From Pseudoxanthomonas kaohsiungensis (GTDB taxonomy: Bacteria; Pseudomonadota; Gammaproteobacteria; Xanthomonadales; Xanthomonadaceae), in contig NZ_PDWO01000001.1 in assembly GCF_010211765.1 (NCBI RefSeq), positions 1-64,000 of the forward strand: a DNA stretch of 64,000 nucleotides. The letters run 5' to 3'. The position numbers and the translations under genes are program-made. Shown in pieces: positions 19,739-28,490 of this stretch. The notes beneath the pieces were generated by a model that searched no databases, had not been told where the DNA came from, and worked only from the letters and a program-made list of their open reading frames with translations. How positions within the stretch are numbered: the stretch's first letter is position 1; each line of letters begins with the position of its first letter.

Positions 19739-21736
19739 TTACTCCGCCGCCACCCGGGCGAGCACCGTGTCGGCTTCGACGAAATCGCCGGCCACGGCGC
19801 GAAGCTCGGCGACGATGCCTTCGCGCGGCGCCCGCACCGTCAGCTCCATCTTCATCGCCTCCATCACCAGCAGTTCGGCCCCCGCGGCCACGGCCTGGCC
19901 GGCGGTGGCCTTCACCAGTACCACGCGCCCGGGCATGGGCGCCAGCACCCGGCCGTCGCCGCTGGACTCGTCGCCCCCTTCGCCGCGCTCGGCCGGCAGC
20001 CAGTGCACCGGCAACCGCCGGCGGCCATCGTGCAGCTCGACCGTGTCGCCGTCGAAGAACGCCGGGACCCGGCGTCCCTGACCGTCGATACGCAAGTCCA
20101 TCACGCCGTCGGCCAGGCGCGCGCCGGAGATCGCGAAACGGCTGCCATCGACCTCGAGCGTCCAGTCGCCATCCTGGCCGGTGGCCAGCAGGGCGTGGAC
20201 CTGGCCGCCGGCCTGCAGGCGCAAGCGCCGCGGGGCACGGCCATGCAGGCGCCAGCCATCGGCCCGCGCCCACGGCGAATGGGGTTCGGCCGCGGCGGCC
20301 CGCCGGCGCTCCTCCGCCTGCTGCCGAAGCAGGAACGCGGTCGCGGCCGCGGCGAGCAGGCTGCGCGCAGGCGGTTCGCCGGGTTTGGTGAACTCGTCCA
20401 GGTGGCGATCCAGGTAGCCGGTATCGATCCGCGCCTCGACCACCGCCGGATGGCGCGCCAGCGCCTCGAGGAAGCCGAGGTTGGTCTTGGTGCCGGCGAC
20501 ATGGCACTGCGCCAGCGCGCCGCGCAGGCGGGCCAGCGCATGCGCGCGGTCGGCGTCGTGGACGATGAGCTTGGCGATCATGGGGTCGTAGAACACCGTC
20601 ACCGTGTCGCCGGCCTCCACGCCCGCGTCGATGCGCACGTGCGCCGAAGGCGGCGGCAGCTGCAGCGCGCGCAGCGTGCCGGAGGCCGGCAGGAAGCCGG
20701 ATTCGGGATCCTCCGCGTACAGCCGCACCTCGATCGCATGGCCCTGCTGCGGCACCTGCGCCTGGGCCAGCGGCAGCGGTTCGCCGGCGGCCACGCGCAG
20801 CTGCCACTCGACCAGGTCCAGGCCGGTGACCATCTCGGTGACCGGATGCTCGACCTGCAGGCGGGTGTTGATCTCCATGAAGTAGAACGCGCCGTCCGGA
20901 TCGACGATGAACTCGACCGTGCCGGCGTTGACGTAGTCGATCGCCCGCGCGGCCAGCACCGCCGCCTCGCCCATGGCCTGGCGCAGCTGCGGGGTCAGGA
21001 ACGGGGAGGGCGACTCCTCCAGCACCTTCTGGTAGCGGCGCTGCGCCGAGCATTCGCGCTCGTTGAGGTGGATCACGTTGCCATGGGTGTCGCCGAACAC
21101 CTGGATCTCGATGTGGCGCGGCGAGGACACGTAGCGTTCCAGCAGAACGCGGTCGCGGCCGAAGGCGCCGAGCGCCTCGCGCTGGCAGCTCTCCAGCGCC
21201 GGCACGAAGTCCTCCAGCCGGTGGACCACGCGCATGCCCTTGCCACCGCCGCCGTGGGCGGCCTTGACCATCAGCGGGAAACCGGTGCGTGCGGCTTCGC
21301 GCGACAGCGTCGCCAGCGCCTGGTCCTCGCCGTTGTAGCCGGGCACCACCGGCACGCCGGCTTGCGCCATCAGCTGCTTGGCGCCGGCCTTGCTGCCCAT
21401 GCGCCGCATCGAGCCGGCGCCGGGCCCGATGAACACCAGGCCGGCGGCCGCGACCGCCTCGGCGAACGCGGCGTTCTCCGACAGGAAGCCGTAGCCGGGA
21501 TGGATCGCCTGGGCGCCACTGTCGAGCGCGGCCTGGATCACCGCGTCGCCGCGCAGGTAGCTGTCGGCCGGGGCCGGGCCGCCGATGCAGTACGCCTCGT
21601 CGGCCAGGCGCACATGCAGGGCGGCGGCGTCGGCCTCGGAGTAGACCGCCACGCTGGCGATGCCCAGCCGGCGGCAGGTGCGGATCACGCGGCAGGCGAT
21701 TTCGCCGCGGTTGGCGATCAGGATCTTCTCGAACAT
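19739..21736 (-). CDS. liuD: Biotin-dependent acyl-CoA carboxylase alpha subunit (methylcrotonyl-CoA carboxylase)
   Basis: This subunit carboxylates its biotin using ATP and bicarbonate and, with the beta subunit, converts 3-methylcrotonyl-CoA to 3-methylglutaconyl-CoA. The 665-residue product has the biotin carboxylase N-domain (MFEKILIANRGEIACRVIRT), ATP-grasp motifs (GGGGKGMR, FFMEINTRLQVEHPVTE written FYFMEINTRLQVEHPVTEM) and a C-terminal biotinyl domain with the acceptor lysine in VMEAMKMELTV. The assignment to methylcrotonyl-CoA rather than another acyl-CoA rests on the neighbouring liuC/mvaB and the beta subunit at 29.2 kb. ATG 21736 matches the conserved start. Confidence 0.92.
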   Translation of the reverse strand: MFEKILIANRGEIACRVIRTCRRLGIASVAVYSEADAAALHVRLADEAYCIGGPAPADSYLRGDAVIQAALDSGAQAIHPGYGFLSENAAFAEAVAAAGLVFIGPGAGSMRRMGSKAGAKQLMAQAGVPVVPGYNGEDQALATLSREAARTGFPLMVKAAHGGGGKGMRVVHRLEDFVPALESCQREALGAFGRDRVLLERYVSSPRHIEIQVFGDTHGNVIHLNERECSAQRRYQKVLEESPSPFLTPQLRQAMGEAAVLAARAIDYVNAGTVEFIVDPDGAFYFMEINTRLQVEHPVTEMVTGLDLVEWQLRVAAGEPLPLAQAQVPQQGHAIEVRLYAEDPESGFLPASGTLRALQLPPPSAHVRIDAGVEAGDTVTVFYDPMIAKLIVHDADRAHALARLRGALAQCHVAGTKTNLGFLEALARHPAVVEARIDTGYLDRHLDEFTKPGEPPARSLLAAAATAFLLRQQAEERRRAAAAEPHSPWARADGWRLHGRAPRRLRLQAGGQVHALLATGQDGDWTLEVDGSRFAISGARLADGVMDLRIDGQGRRVPAFFDGDTVELHDGRRRLPVHWLPAERGEGGDESSGDGRVLAPMPGRVVLVKATAGQAVAAGAELLVMEAMKMELTVRAPREGIVAELRAVAGDFVEADTVLARVAAE

Positions 21737-21753
21737 GGGGTCCTGCGGTCGGC

Positions 21754-22140
21754 CTATTCGGGGTGGTGGCACACGGCTTCGACGTTGTGTCCGTCCGGGT
21801 CGCGGACGAAGGCGCCGTAGTAGTTGGGGTGGTAATGCGGGCGCAGGCCGGGCGCGCCGTTGTCGACGCCGCCGGCGGCCAGGGCGGCCCGGTGGAAGGC
21901 ATCGACGGCCGCGCGCGAGCGCGCCAGGAACGCCACGTGCACGCCCGCGGCGACCGCTCCGCCGTCGCCGATCCAGAAGAACGGCTTGCCTTCGCTGCCG
22001 AAGCCGGCGTGCGCGCTGCCGCCGGTCAGCGAGGAATCGACCTCCATCGCGACATCGATGCCCAGCGGCGCCAGGGCGAGGCGGTAGAACGCCAGGCTGC
22101 GGGCGAAGTCGGCGACGGTGACCCCCACGTGGTCGAGCAT
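21754..22140 (-). CDS. VOC (glyoxalase/bleomycin resistance) family protein
   Basis: A 128-residue single-chain VOC protein with MLDHVGVTVADFARSLAFYR at the start, a central FFWIG strand, a HVAFLARSRAAVDAFHRAAL helix, and HYHPNYYGAFVRDPDGHNVE at the C-terminus. His and Glu residues at the usual metal positions are kept. It lies between liuC (4-bp gap) and the carboxylase alpha gene (17 bp), so it is part of the liu transcript, but a role in leucine breakdown is not established. Many such proteins are of unknown function. Confidence 0.85.
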   Translation of the reverse strand: MLDHVGVTVADFARSLAFYRLALAPLGIDVAMEVDSSLTGGSAHAGFGSEGKPFFWIGDGGAVAAGVHVAFLARSRAAVDAFHRAALAAGGVDNGAPGLRPHYHPNYYGAFVRDPDGHNVEAVCHHPE

Positions 22141-22144
22141 CGGA

Positions 22145-22933
22145 CTAGCCCCGTGCCGCCCAGGCCGGCGGACGTTTTTCGAGGAACGCACCGATGCCTT
22201 CCTGGCCTTCCGGCGACACCCGCAGGCGCGCGATCAGGTCGGCATTCGCGCGGTCGCGGGCGGGCGCGTCGTCGCGGCCGGCCGCGTCGCGCACCAGCAC
22301 CTTGGCCAGCGCCGTGGCATGGGGGGCGGCCCGGCACAGCAGGTCCACCTGCGCGGCCACCGCCGCGTCCAGCGCCGCGGCGTCCACGACCTGGTGCAGC
22401 AGGCCGACCTGCAGGGCGGTGGTGGCATCGAAGGTCTCGGCGGTGGCGAACCAGCGGCGGGCCTGGCGCGGGCCGATCGCATCGATCACGTAGGGCGAGA
22501 TCACCGCCGGCAGCAGCCCGAGCCGGCTCTCGGTCAGGCCGAAGCGCGCCTGCGGCGTGCCGATGGCGATGTCGCAGCAGGCCACGAGGCCGACGCCGCC
22601 ACCGAAGGCCGGCCCGTGCACGCGGGCGATGGTCGGCCGCGGCAGTTCGTCCAGGGTGCGCATGAGGCGGGCCAGGGCGAGGGCGTCGGCACGGTTCTCG
22701 TCCTCGCTGGCCGCGGCCATGCCACGCATCCATTGCAGGTCCGCGCCGGCGGAAAAGGAAGGGCCTTCGCCCTCCAGGACCACCACCCGGACCGCGGTGT
22801 CGTCGCAGGCGGCCCGCAGCGCGGCGGTGAGCGCGGCGATCAGCGCCGGATCGAACGCATTGTGCAGGTGCGGCCGGTTCATGCGCAGGCGCAGCGCGGG
22901 GCCGGCGTGTTCGATCAGCAGCGGTTCGGCCAT
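22145..22933 (-). CDS. liuC: Enoyl-CoA hydratase (methylglutaconyl-CoA hydratase)
   Basis: A 262-residue crotonase. Visible are the oxyanion-hole motif FSAGADLQWMRGMA, the second loop with HGPAFGGGVGLVACCDIAIG and the catalytic Glu region RFGLTESRLGLLPAVISPYV. In this neighbourhood it would hydrate 3-methylglutaconyl-CoA to HMG-CoA. The ATG at 22933 is used; the frame is open further but reads as non-coding. It is the first gene of the minus-strand block liuC-VOC-liuD-mvaB-GGDEF/EAL and is divergent from feoAB. Confidence 0.9.
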   Translation of the reverse strand: MAEPLLIEHAGPALRLRMNRPHLHNAFDPALIAALTAALRAACDDTAVRVVVLEGEGPSFSAGADLQWMRGMAAASEDENRADALALARLMRTLDELPRPTIARVHGPAFGGGVGLVACCDIAIGTPQARFGLTESRLGLLPAVISPYVIDAIGPRQARRWFATAETFDATTALQVGLLHQVVDAAALDAAVAAQVDLLCRAAPHATALAKVLVRDAAGRDDAPARDRANADLIARLRVSPEGQEGIGAFLEKRPPAWAARG

Positions 22934-23024
22934 CGTCGTTTCCGGGACATCGCAGCCCCGGATGATAGCCGCGCGGCCGCATCCGGCCATGACGCGCCGC
23001 GGCGCGAGGCCGGCCACCGGATGC

Positions 23025-23046
23025 TACAATTGAGAACAGTTCTTGA
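23025..23046 (+). promoter_or_regulatory. feoAB promoter with a Fur-box-like inverted repeat
   Basis: A -10-like TACAAT (23025-23030) is followed directly by TTGAGAACAGTTCTTGA, an imperfect palindrome with exact AGAAC/GTTCT arms. This resembles the GAGAATNATTCTC core of proteobacterial Fur boxes and overlaps the expected transcript start, 14 bp before the GTG of feoA. With fur in the same window and feo genes downstream, iron repression is likely. Confidence 0.6.
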
Positions 23047-23059
23047 TACCGGATCCCCC

Positions 23060-23320
23060 GTGACGCTGTCCGACCTGCCGCCACGCACGCCCGTCGTCGT
23101 CGAGTCCGTCGAGGACCGGCACCCGCACGACCCCATTGCCCGCCGCCTGCGCGAACTGGGCTTCGTCGCCGGCGAACCGGTCCAGGTGGTCGCGCAGGGT
23201 CCGTTCGGTGCCGAACCGCTGCTGGTCCAGGTCGGCTATACGCGCTTCGCCCTGCGTCGCGCCGAGGCGGCGCGCGTGCGGGTGAGCGCCTCGGCGGCCG
23301 GCCGGGAGGCCGGTGCATGA
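23060..23320 (+). CDS. feoA: Ferrous iron transport protein FeoA
   Basis: FeoA is a small cytoplasmic SH3-like partner of the FeoB ferrous iron transporter. The 86-residue product begins with GTG and has MTLSDLPPRTPVVV, RLRELGFVAGEPVQVVAQGPFG and LLVQVGYTRFALRRAEAARV, the usual pattern. Its TGA overlaps the ATG of feoB (ATGA), so the two are coupled. Confidence 0.92.
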   Translation: MTLSDLPPRTPVVVESVEDRHPHDPIARRLRELGFVAGEPVQVVAQGPFGAEPLLVQVGYTRFALRRAEAARVRVSASAAGREAGA

Positions 23321-25176
23321 GCGCGCAGGCCGTTCCGATGCGCCTGGCGCTGCTGGGCAATCCCAATTCCGGCAAGACCGCGCTGTTCAACCAGCTCACC
23401 GGCAGCCGGCAGAAGGTCGCCAATTACGCCGGCGTCACCGTCGAGCGCAAGGAGGGGCGGCTGCACTCGCCGGGCGGGCATGCCTACGCCGTCCTGGACC
23501 TGCCCGGGGCGTACAGCCTGACGCCGGCCAGCCTGGACGAGGCGATCACCCGCGACCTGTGCCGCGGCTTCTATCCCGGCGAAGCGGCCCCCGACGTGCT
23601 GGTCTGCGTGGTCGATGCGACCAACCTGCGCCTGCACCTGCGCTTCGTGCTGGAGGTGCGGCAGATGGGCAAGCCGATGATCGTGGCGCTGAACATGAGC
23701 GACGCCGCCCAGCGCCGCGGCATCGCCATCGACCGCGCCGCGCTGGAGCACGAGCTGGGCGTTCCGGTGGTGGAGACGGTCGCCATCCGCCACCACGGCG
23801 CGCGCGCGCTCGTGGAACGCATCGACCAGGTAGCCGCCCATCCGCATCCGCCCGGCGTGCATCTGTCCGCCGATGCCGACCTGCACGCCGAGACCCGGCG
23901 CCTGCTCGCGGCCACGGTCAGCATGCCCACCCGCACGGCGAGGATCGACGACGCGCTGGACCGCTGGCTGCTGCATCCGCTGTTCGGGCTGCTCACGCTG
24001 GCGGTGGTGATGTTCCTGATCTTCCAGGCCGTCTACGCCTGGGCCACCCCGGTCATGGACCTCATCGAGGCCGGCACCGTTGCGCTGGGCGAATGGGTGG
24101 GCGCGCGCATGGGCGAGGGGCCGCTGGCCAGCCTGATGGTCGACGGCATCATCGCCGGGCTGGGCGGGGTGATCGTGTTCCTGCCGCAGATCCTGGTGCT
24201 GTTCGCCTTCATCCTGGCGCTGGAGGAGTCGGGCTACCTGCCGCGCGCGGCGTTCCTGCTCGACCGCATGATGGCCGGCGCCGGCCTGTCGGGGCGCTCG
24301 TTCATCCCGTTGCTGTCCAGCTTCGCCTGCGCCATTCCCGGGATCATGGCCACCCGCAGCATCCAGGACCCGCGCGACCGCCTGGCCACCATCCTGGTCG
24401 CGCCGCTGATGACCTGCTCGGCGCGACTGCCGGTGTACGCGCTGCTGATCGGCGCCTTCATCCCGGCACGCCAGGTGTGGGGCGGCTTCAACTTGCAGGG
24501 ACTGGTGCTGTTCGGCCTGTACATGGCCGGCATCCTCAGCGCGCTGGCGGTGTCGTGGGTGATGAAGAAGTGGCGCCGCGACAAGGGCGAGCACCCGCTG
24601 ATGCTGGAACTGCCGTCCTACCGCCTGCCCAATCCGCGCGACCTGCTGATCGGCCTGTACGAGCGCGGCATGATCTTCCTCAAGCGCGTGGGCGGAATCA
24701 TCTTCGCCCTGACCGTGCTGCTGTGGGTGCTGCTGTCGTTCCCGGCCGCGCCGCCTGACGCGACCATGCCGGCGATCGACTACAGCTTCGCCGGCCGCAT
24801 CGGCCACGCGCTGGCGGTGGTGTTCGCGCCGCTGGGGTTCAACTGGCAGATCTGCATCGCGCTGATCCCGGGCCTGGCCGCGCGCGAAGTGGCGGTGTCG
24901 TCGCTGGCCACGGTCTACGCGCTGTCGGCCGCCGACGACGACGCGGCCGCGCAGGCGCTGCTGCCGCTGCTGCAGGATGGCTGGTCGCTGGCCACCGGCC
25001 TGTCGCTGCTGGTGTGGTTCATCTATGCGCCGCAATGCATCGCCACCTGGGCGGCGATCAAGCGCGAGACCGGTTCGTGGAAGACGATGGCGATCGCGGC
25101 CGGTTACCTGTTCGCGCTGGCCTACCTGGCGTCGCTGCTGACCTACCAGGTCGCCGTGCGGCTGGGTGGCGGCTAG
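23317..25176 (+). CDS. feoB: Ferrous iron transporter FeoB
   Basis: FeoB is the GTP-linked inner-membrane permease for Fe(II). The 619-residue product carries the N-terminal G domain with G1 (LLGNPNSGKTALFNQLTG), G3 (LDLPGAYSL) and G4 (ALNMSD), then a core of membrane segments with the two Gate regions (SFIPLLSSFACAIPGIMATR; GLAAREVAVSS). It is at the short end of the family (often 650-780 residues), with a reduced C-terminus, so FeoC-like sequence is missing here. ATG 23317 overlaps feoA. Confidence 0.96.
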   Translation: MSAQAVPMRLALLGNPNSGKTALFNQLTGSRQKVANYAGVTVERKEGRLHSPGGHAYAVLDLPGAYSLTPASLDEAITRDLCRGFYPGEAAPDVLVCVVDATNLRLHLRFVLEVRQMGKPMIVALNMSDAAQRRGIAIDRAALEHELGVPVVETVAIRHHGARALVERIDQVAAHPHPPGVHLSADADLHAETRRLLAATVSMPTRTARIDDALDRWLLHPLFGLLTLAVVMFLIFQAVYAWATPVMDLIEAGTVALGEWVGARMGEGPLASLMVDGIIAGLGGVIVFLPQILVLFAFILALEESGYLPRAAFLLDRMMAGAGLSGRSFIPLLSSFACAIPGIMATRSIQDPRDRLATILVAPLMTCSARLPVYALLIGAFIPARQVWGGFNLQGLVLFGLYMAGILSALAVSWVMKKWRRDKGEHPLMLELPSYRLPNPRDLLIGLYERGMIFLKRVGGIIFALTVLLWVLLSFPAAPPDATMPAIDYSFAGRIGHALAVVFAPLGFNWQICIALIPGLAAREVAVSSLATVYALSAADDDAAAQALLPLLQDGWSLATGLSLLVWFIYAPQCIATWAAIKRETGSWKTMAIAAGYLFALAYLASLLTYQVAVRLGGG

Positions 25177-25185
25177 GGCCGGGCG

Positions 25186-25446
25186 ATGACCTTGGAGCTG
25201 CCGCTGTGGCTGCAGTACCTGGTGGTCGGCGTCATCGTCGCGGCCGCGCTGTGGATCTTCGCCAGGAAGCAGCTGCCGGGCCCGCTGCGCCGCGCGCGGG
25301 TGGCGCTGGCCGCGCCGCTGGTGCGCGACGGCCGCCCGGCGTGGATGCGCTCGCTGGCGCGGCGCATCGCGCCGCCGGGATCGGGCGACGGCGCATCGGC
25401 CTGCGGCGGCTGCGACAACTGCGGGCCGGAGCCGAAGCAGCGCTGA
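25186..25446 (+). CDS. Small membrane protein with a C-terminal Cys cluster
   Basis: The 86-residue protein has one N-terminal membrane segment (WLQYLVVGVIVAAALWIF), a basic linker and a C-terminal CGGCDNCG motif. It starts 9 bp after feoB and is surely co-transcribed. Proteins of this layout (DUF6587-type) accompany feoAB in Xanthomonadaceae, and a FeoC-like or iron/redox role is an inference from position and the cysteines; the Cys set could bind a metal or an Fe-S cluster. Confidence 0.75.
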   Translation: MTLELPLWLQYLVVGVIVAAALWIFARKQLPGPLRRARVALAAPLVRDGRPAWMRSLARRIAPPGSGDGASACGGCDNCGPEPKQR

Positions 25447-25481
25447 CCGCCGAGGGGATGGCGTCGTCGCGGCCGGAAAGG

Positions 25482-25668
25482 CAGCCGGCCAGGGCCGGCT
25501 CTACGAAGAGCGCCTTGCGCCGCGGTATGGACCGACACTTCCCCTTCTGTAGGACCGGGCCCGGTTAGGTGGCCATTGGACGGTCCGTGGCCCGCACCTG
25601 CGACTCCTTGCACACCCGTTCCCCAGCCGCGGCCTGCGGCTCCACGTAGAGCCGGCCCTGGCCGGCTG
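25482..25668. repeat. Inverted pair of REP-type palindromes
   Basis: CAGCCGGCCAGGGCCGGCTC (25482 onward, ending TACG at 25505) and its inverted counterpart GTAGAGCCGGCCCTGGCCGG (25646-25668) flank a ~140-bp spacer in the gap between the feo operon and the GH8 gene, whose 3' ends converge. The rest of this gap shows no gene. Confidence 0.65.
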
Positions 25669-25702
25669 CTCTCGCGACGCCCACCCTCGGTCGTTGGCTT
25701 GC

Positions 25703-27040
25703 CTAGTTCCCGTCGTCTGCATGCTCCGGCAGCCAAGCCCGGAAGTCGCCGCTGCAGTGGAGCAGGGCCATCAGGTAGAGCATGCCGTCGTAGTAGCGAT
25801 GCTGGCCGCTGGGCACCGGCTGTTCCCACAGCGCGCGCACGAACGCCAGCCGGCGCGGATGGTCGGCGGCCAGGCTGGCCACCGCGTTGGTCGCGACCAG
25901 GCCGGTGGTCTGGCCGCCGCCCAGCGGCTTGCCGTCGAGCGTGTACAGGCTCTGGTAGTCCGCCATGCCCTGGGCTTCGAAGAACGCCTGCAGGCGGTTG
26001 CTCATCGCGACCTGGCGCGGATCGAGCGCCCACCACGACCAGTCCACCGACCAGTTCATCGCGCTGCGCCAGGCGTCGTAGCGGAAGTCCGCCGACTCCG
26101 GCCGCCACGGCGCCGCCCAGGGCGTGCCGTCGAAGTTGCCGTAGTCGGGGGTCAGCGCGGTCTGCGGATGGGCGGCTTTGGCGAAATAGTCGCGGCTGAC
26201 CTGCGCGGCCTCGCGCCAGAACGCCCGGTCGGCCTGCGGGCCCACCCGTGCCCAGACCTCGTAGAACGCAGGCAGGTGGTAGGACGCATCGGTGTGCGCC
26301 GCGTTGGCCAGGTCGGGGGTGAAACGCACCATCTTCGCGTCGTGGTCGAACAGGTTGACCGCGGTCATCTGGCCGCGCGCGGTCTTGCCGGTGATGGGCT
26401 GGCGATGGAGGACGTCGGCCAGCAGGCGCTCGGCGTGGGCGCGGTAGTCGTAGCGGCCTTCGCCATCCCCCCAGCGCTGGGCGGCGAAGTAGAGCGCGGT
26501 GATGAAGTATTCCTCGCCGTCGGGCGCGGGCATCTCGTCGATCGGCACGCCGTCGGTGCGCACCGACCAGGCGAAGTAGCCGTAAGCCGGATGCGCCGGA
26601 TCGTCCTGGTACATGTGGGTCACGGCCCAGTTCCAGATCGCGTCGAACTCCGCCTTCCGGTCCAGCTGCACGGCGATCATCATCCCGTAGGACATGCCTT
26701 CCGAGCGCACGTCGCCGCTGTTGACGTCGTGGATGTAGGCGAGCGGGCCGTGCTCGTTGCTGCCGTCCTCGTAGTAAACCGCCTGCTGCGCCTGGTCGCC
26801 GTGGAACAGCTGCTGGAAGGCGGCCTGGATCTTCGCTTCGACCTCGGCGCGGGCATAACCGGCTTCGGCGAACAGGTCCGGATAGGCGCCAGTGGCCACT
26901 GCGCCGGCCGGCGCGGTGGCGCTCGCGGCCGGTGTCGCCGCAGGCGCTGCGGGCCCGGCTCCGGTCCGCGTGCATGCCGCGGCGAGCAGGGCGAGCAGCA
27001 GCATGCCGGTGGAGCGGGCGGTACGAAGGCGGGCGGTCAT
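25703..27040 (-). CDS. Glycoside hydrolase family 8 (exo-oligoxylanase-like) lipoprotein
   Basis: A 445-residue exported protein with a signal peptide ending AAAC (Cys23), probably a lipoprotein, then an Ala/Pro linker and a GH8 (alpha/alpha)6 domain. The sequence DVNSGDVRSEGMSYGMMIA contains the general-acid Glu, and FRYDAWRSAMNWSVDW contains the likely catalytic base Asp. These motifs resemble reducing-end xylose-releasing exo-oligoxylanases (Rex) more than GH8 cellulases, so xylo-oligosaccharides are the likely substrate. The GH11 xylanase at 54.0 kb would produce such oligosaccharides. ATG 27040 gives the cleanest signal peptide. Confidence 0.85.
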   Translation of the reverse strand: MTARLRTARSTGMLLLALLAAACTRTGAGPAAPAATPAASATAPAGAVATGAYPDLFAEAGYARAEVEAKIQAAFQQLFHGDQAQQAVYYEDGSNEHGPLAYIHDVNSGDVRSEGMSYGMMIAVQLDRKAEFDAIWNWAVTHMYQDDPAHPAYGYFAWSVRTDGVPIDEMPAPDGEEYFITALYFAAQRWGDGEGRYDYRAHAERLLADVLHRQPITGKTARGQMTAVNLFDHDAKMVRFTPDLANAAHTDASYHLPAFYEVWARVGPQADRAFWREAAQVSRDYFAKAAHPQTALTPDYGNFDGTPWAAPWRPESADFRYDAWRSAMNWSVDWSWWALDPRQVAMSNRLQAFFEAQGMADYQSLYTLDGKPLGGGQTTGLVATNAVASLAADHPRRLAFVRALWEQPVPSGQHRYYDGMLYLMALLHCSGDFRAWLPEHADDGN

Positions 27041-27137
27041 GCGGGTCCTGCGTGGGCGAGGGCGACGGGCCGTCGACGCTAGCAGAACGGCCACGCCGTG
27101 CGCACCGGCATGGAATGGCGTCGTGTCCCTCCGCCGG

Positions 27138-27587
27138 TCATTCGTCCGGGATTTCCGGCTCGACCAGCCGGGCCAGTTGCTCCAGCGATTCCTGCCAGCC
27201 CAGGTAGCACATCTCCACCGGGATCGCCTCGGGGATGCCCTCCTGCATGACCTGCACGTCGGTGCCGCACAGCACGGCCTTCAGCGACACGGTGACCTGC
27301 ATCTCGCCGGGCAGGTTCGGATCGTCGAAGCGGTCGACGTAGCGGACCCGTTCGTCCTGCACCAGCTCCAGGTACTCGCCGCCGAAGGAATGGCTGTGCC
27401 CGGTGCCGAAGTTGGTGAAGGCCATGCGGAAGCGGCCGCCAACGCGCGCTTCCATCTGCTCGACGCGGGCGGTGAAGCCATGCGGCGGCAGCCACTTGGC
27501 CATCGCCTCGGCTTCCAGGAAGGCGCGATAGACGCGCTCGGGCGGGCAGCGCAGGACGCGATGCAGGCGGACGGTTCCGGTGGCCAT
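27138..27587 (-). CDS. SRPBCC/AHSA1 family protein
   Basis: A 149-residue START-like protein: VRLHRVLRCPPERVYRAFLE at the N-terminus, AMAKWLPPHGFTARVEQME, GGRFRMAF and a C-terminal helix (MCYLGWQESLEQLARLVEPE). This is the Aha1-C/polyketide-cyclase-like pattern (DUF1987-like activator of Hsp90 homologues), a family of small ligand-binding proteins with no assigned reaction. It starts at 27587 and lies between the GH8 gene and the SDR at 27673; nothing ties it to either pathway. Confidence 0.85.
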   Translation of the reverse strand: MATGTVRLHRVLRCPPERVYRAFLEAEAMAKWLPPHGFTARVEQMEARVGGRFRMAFTNFGTGHSHSFGGEYLELVQDERVRYVDRFDDPNLPGEMQVTVSLKAVLCGTDVQVMQEGIPEAIPVEMCYLGWQESLEQLARLVEPEIPDE

Positions 27588-27672
27588 GGGATTCTCCTGT
27601 CGGTGGCTTTGGGGTTTGTTCCGGGACGACGCGCCAGCCATGCGCGGATCGACACGCGCACGGGCAGCGTGT

Positions 27673-28449
27673 TCAGCGCATGCCCTTGTGCTGGCCGCCA
27701 TCGATCGGCACGCACGCGCCGGTGATCCATTGCGCGCGCGGCGAAGCCAGGAACACCGCGACATCGGCCACTTCCTGCGGCGTGCCCATGCGGCCCCAGG
27801 GAATGGTGCCGCGCACGGCTTCGTAGCGCGGCGGATCCTGCCGCCGGACCTGGTCCCACAGCCCGCCCTCGAATTCGATCGAGCCCGGCGCGATCGCGTT
27901 GGCGCGGATCCGGTCCGGGCCGTGGAAAATCGACAGCTTCTTGGCGTAGGCGATCAGCGCGGCCTTGGCCGAGGCATAGCCGAAGTCCGGTCCGGGGCTG
28001 GCCTCCAGGCCGGAAATCGAGGCGACCAGGACGATGCTGCCGCCGCCGGCGGCCTTCATCCAGGGGATCACCTGCGCGCAGGCGCGGGCTGCCGCCAGCA
28101 CGTCCAGCTGCAGGCTCGCCTCGAAATCGGCTACCGACGGGCCCAGTGCCAGCGCCGAGGCGTTGTGCACGAGCACGTCCACCCCGCCCAGCGCCTGCCG
28201 CGTGCCGTCCAGGAACTCCGCCAGCGACGCGGCGTCGGCCAGGTCGCAACGGCGCACGTGCGCCCGCCGCCCCTGCGCGCGCAGCGACGCCTCGACCTCG
28301 TCCAGTGCATTGCGTCCACGGGCACCGGCGCCGCGCGCGCAGACCGCCACGTCCGCGCCCTCCGCGGCCAGGCCAAGCGCGATCGCGCGGCCGATGCCGC
28401 GGCTGCCGCCCAGCACCACGCAGCGCTTGTCTTGCAACTGCAGGTCCAT
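27673..28449 (-). CDS. SDR family oxidoreductase
   Basis: A 258-residue classical short-chain dehydrogenase: Rossmann motif VVLGGSRGIGRAIALG, the NAS motif (VLVHNASALAL), catalytic Ser in SISG and the YxxxK pair in YASAKAAL, ending with ITGACVPIDGGQ. A strong SD (AGGAGG) precedes ATG 28449. It follows another SDR and the carboxylase beta subunit in the same direction, so a role on a CoA-ester or hydroxyacyl substrate is possible, but the substrate is unknown. Confidence 0.88.
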   Translation of the reverse strand: MDLQLQDKRCVVLGGSRGIGRAIALGLAAEGADVAVCARGAGARGRNALDEVEASLRAQGRRAHVRRCDLADAASLAEFLDGTRQALGGVDVLVHNASALALGPSVADFEASLQLDVLAAARACAQVIPWMKAAGGGSIVLVASISGLEASPGPDFGYASAKAALIAYAKKLSIFHGPDRIRANAIAPGSIEFEGGLWDQVRRQDPPRYEAVRGTIPWGRMGTPQEVADVAVFLASPRAQWITGACVPIDGGQHKGMR

Positions 28450-28490
28450 AGGGTTCCTCCTCCGGTCCGCCCAGATCGCGATCCGCGTGC

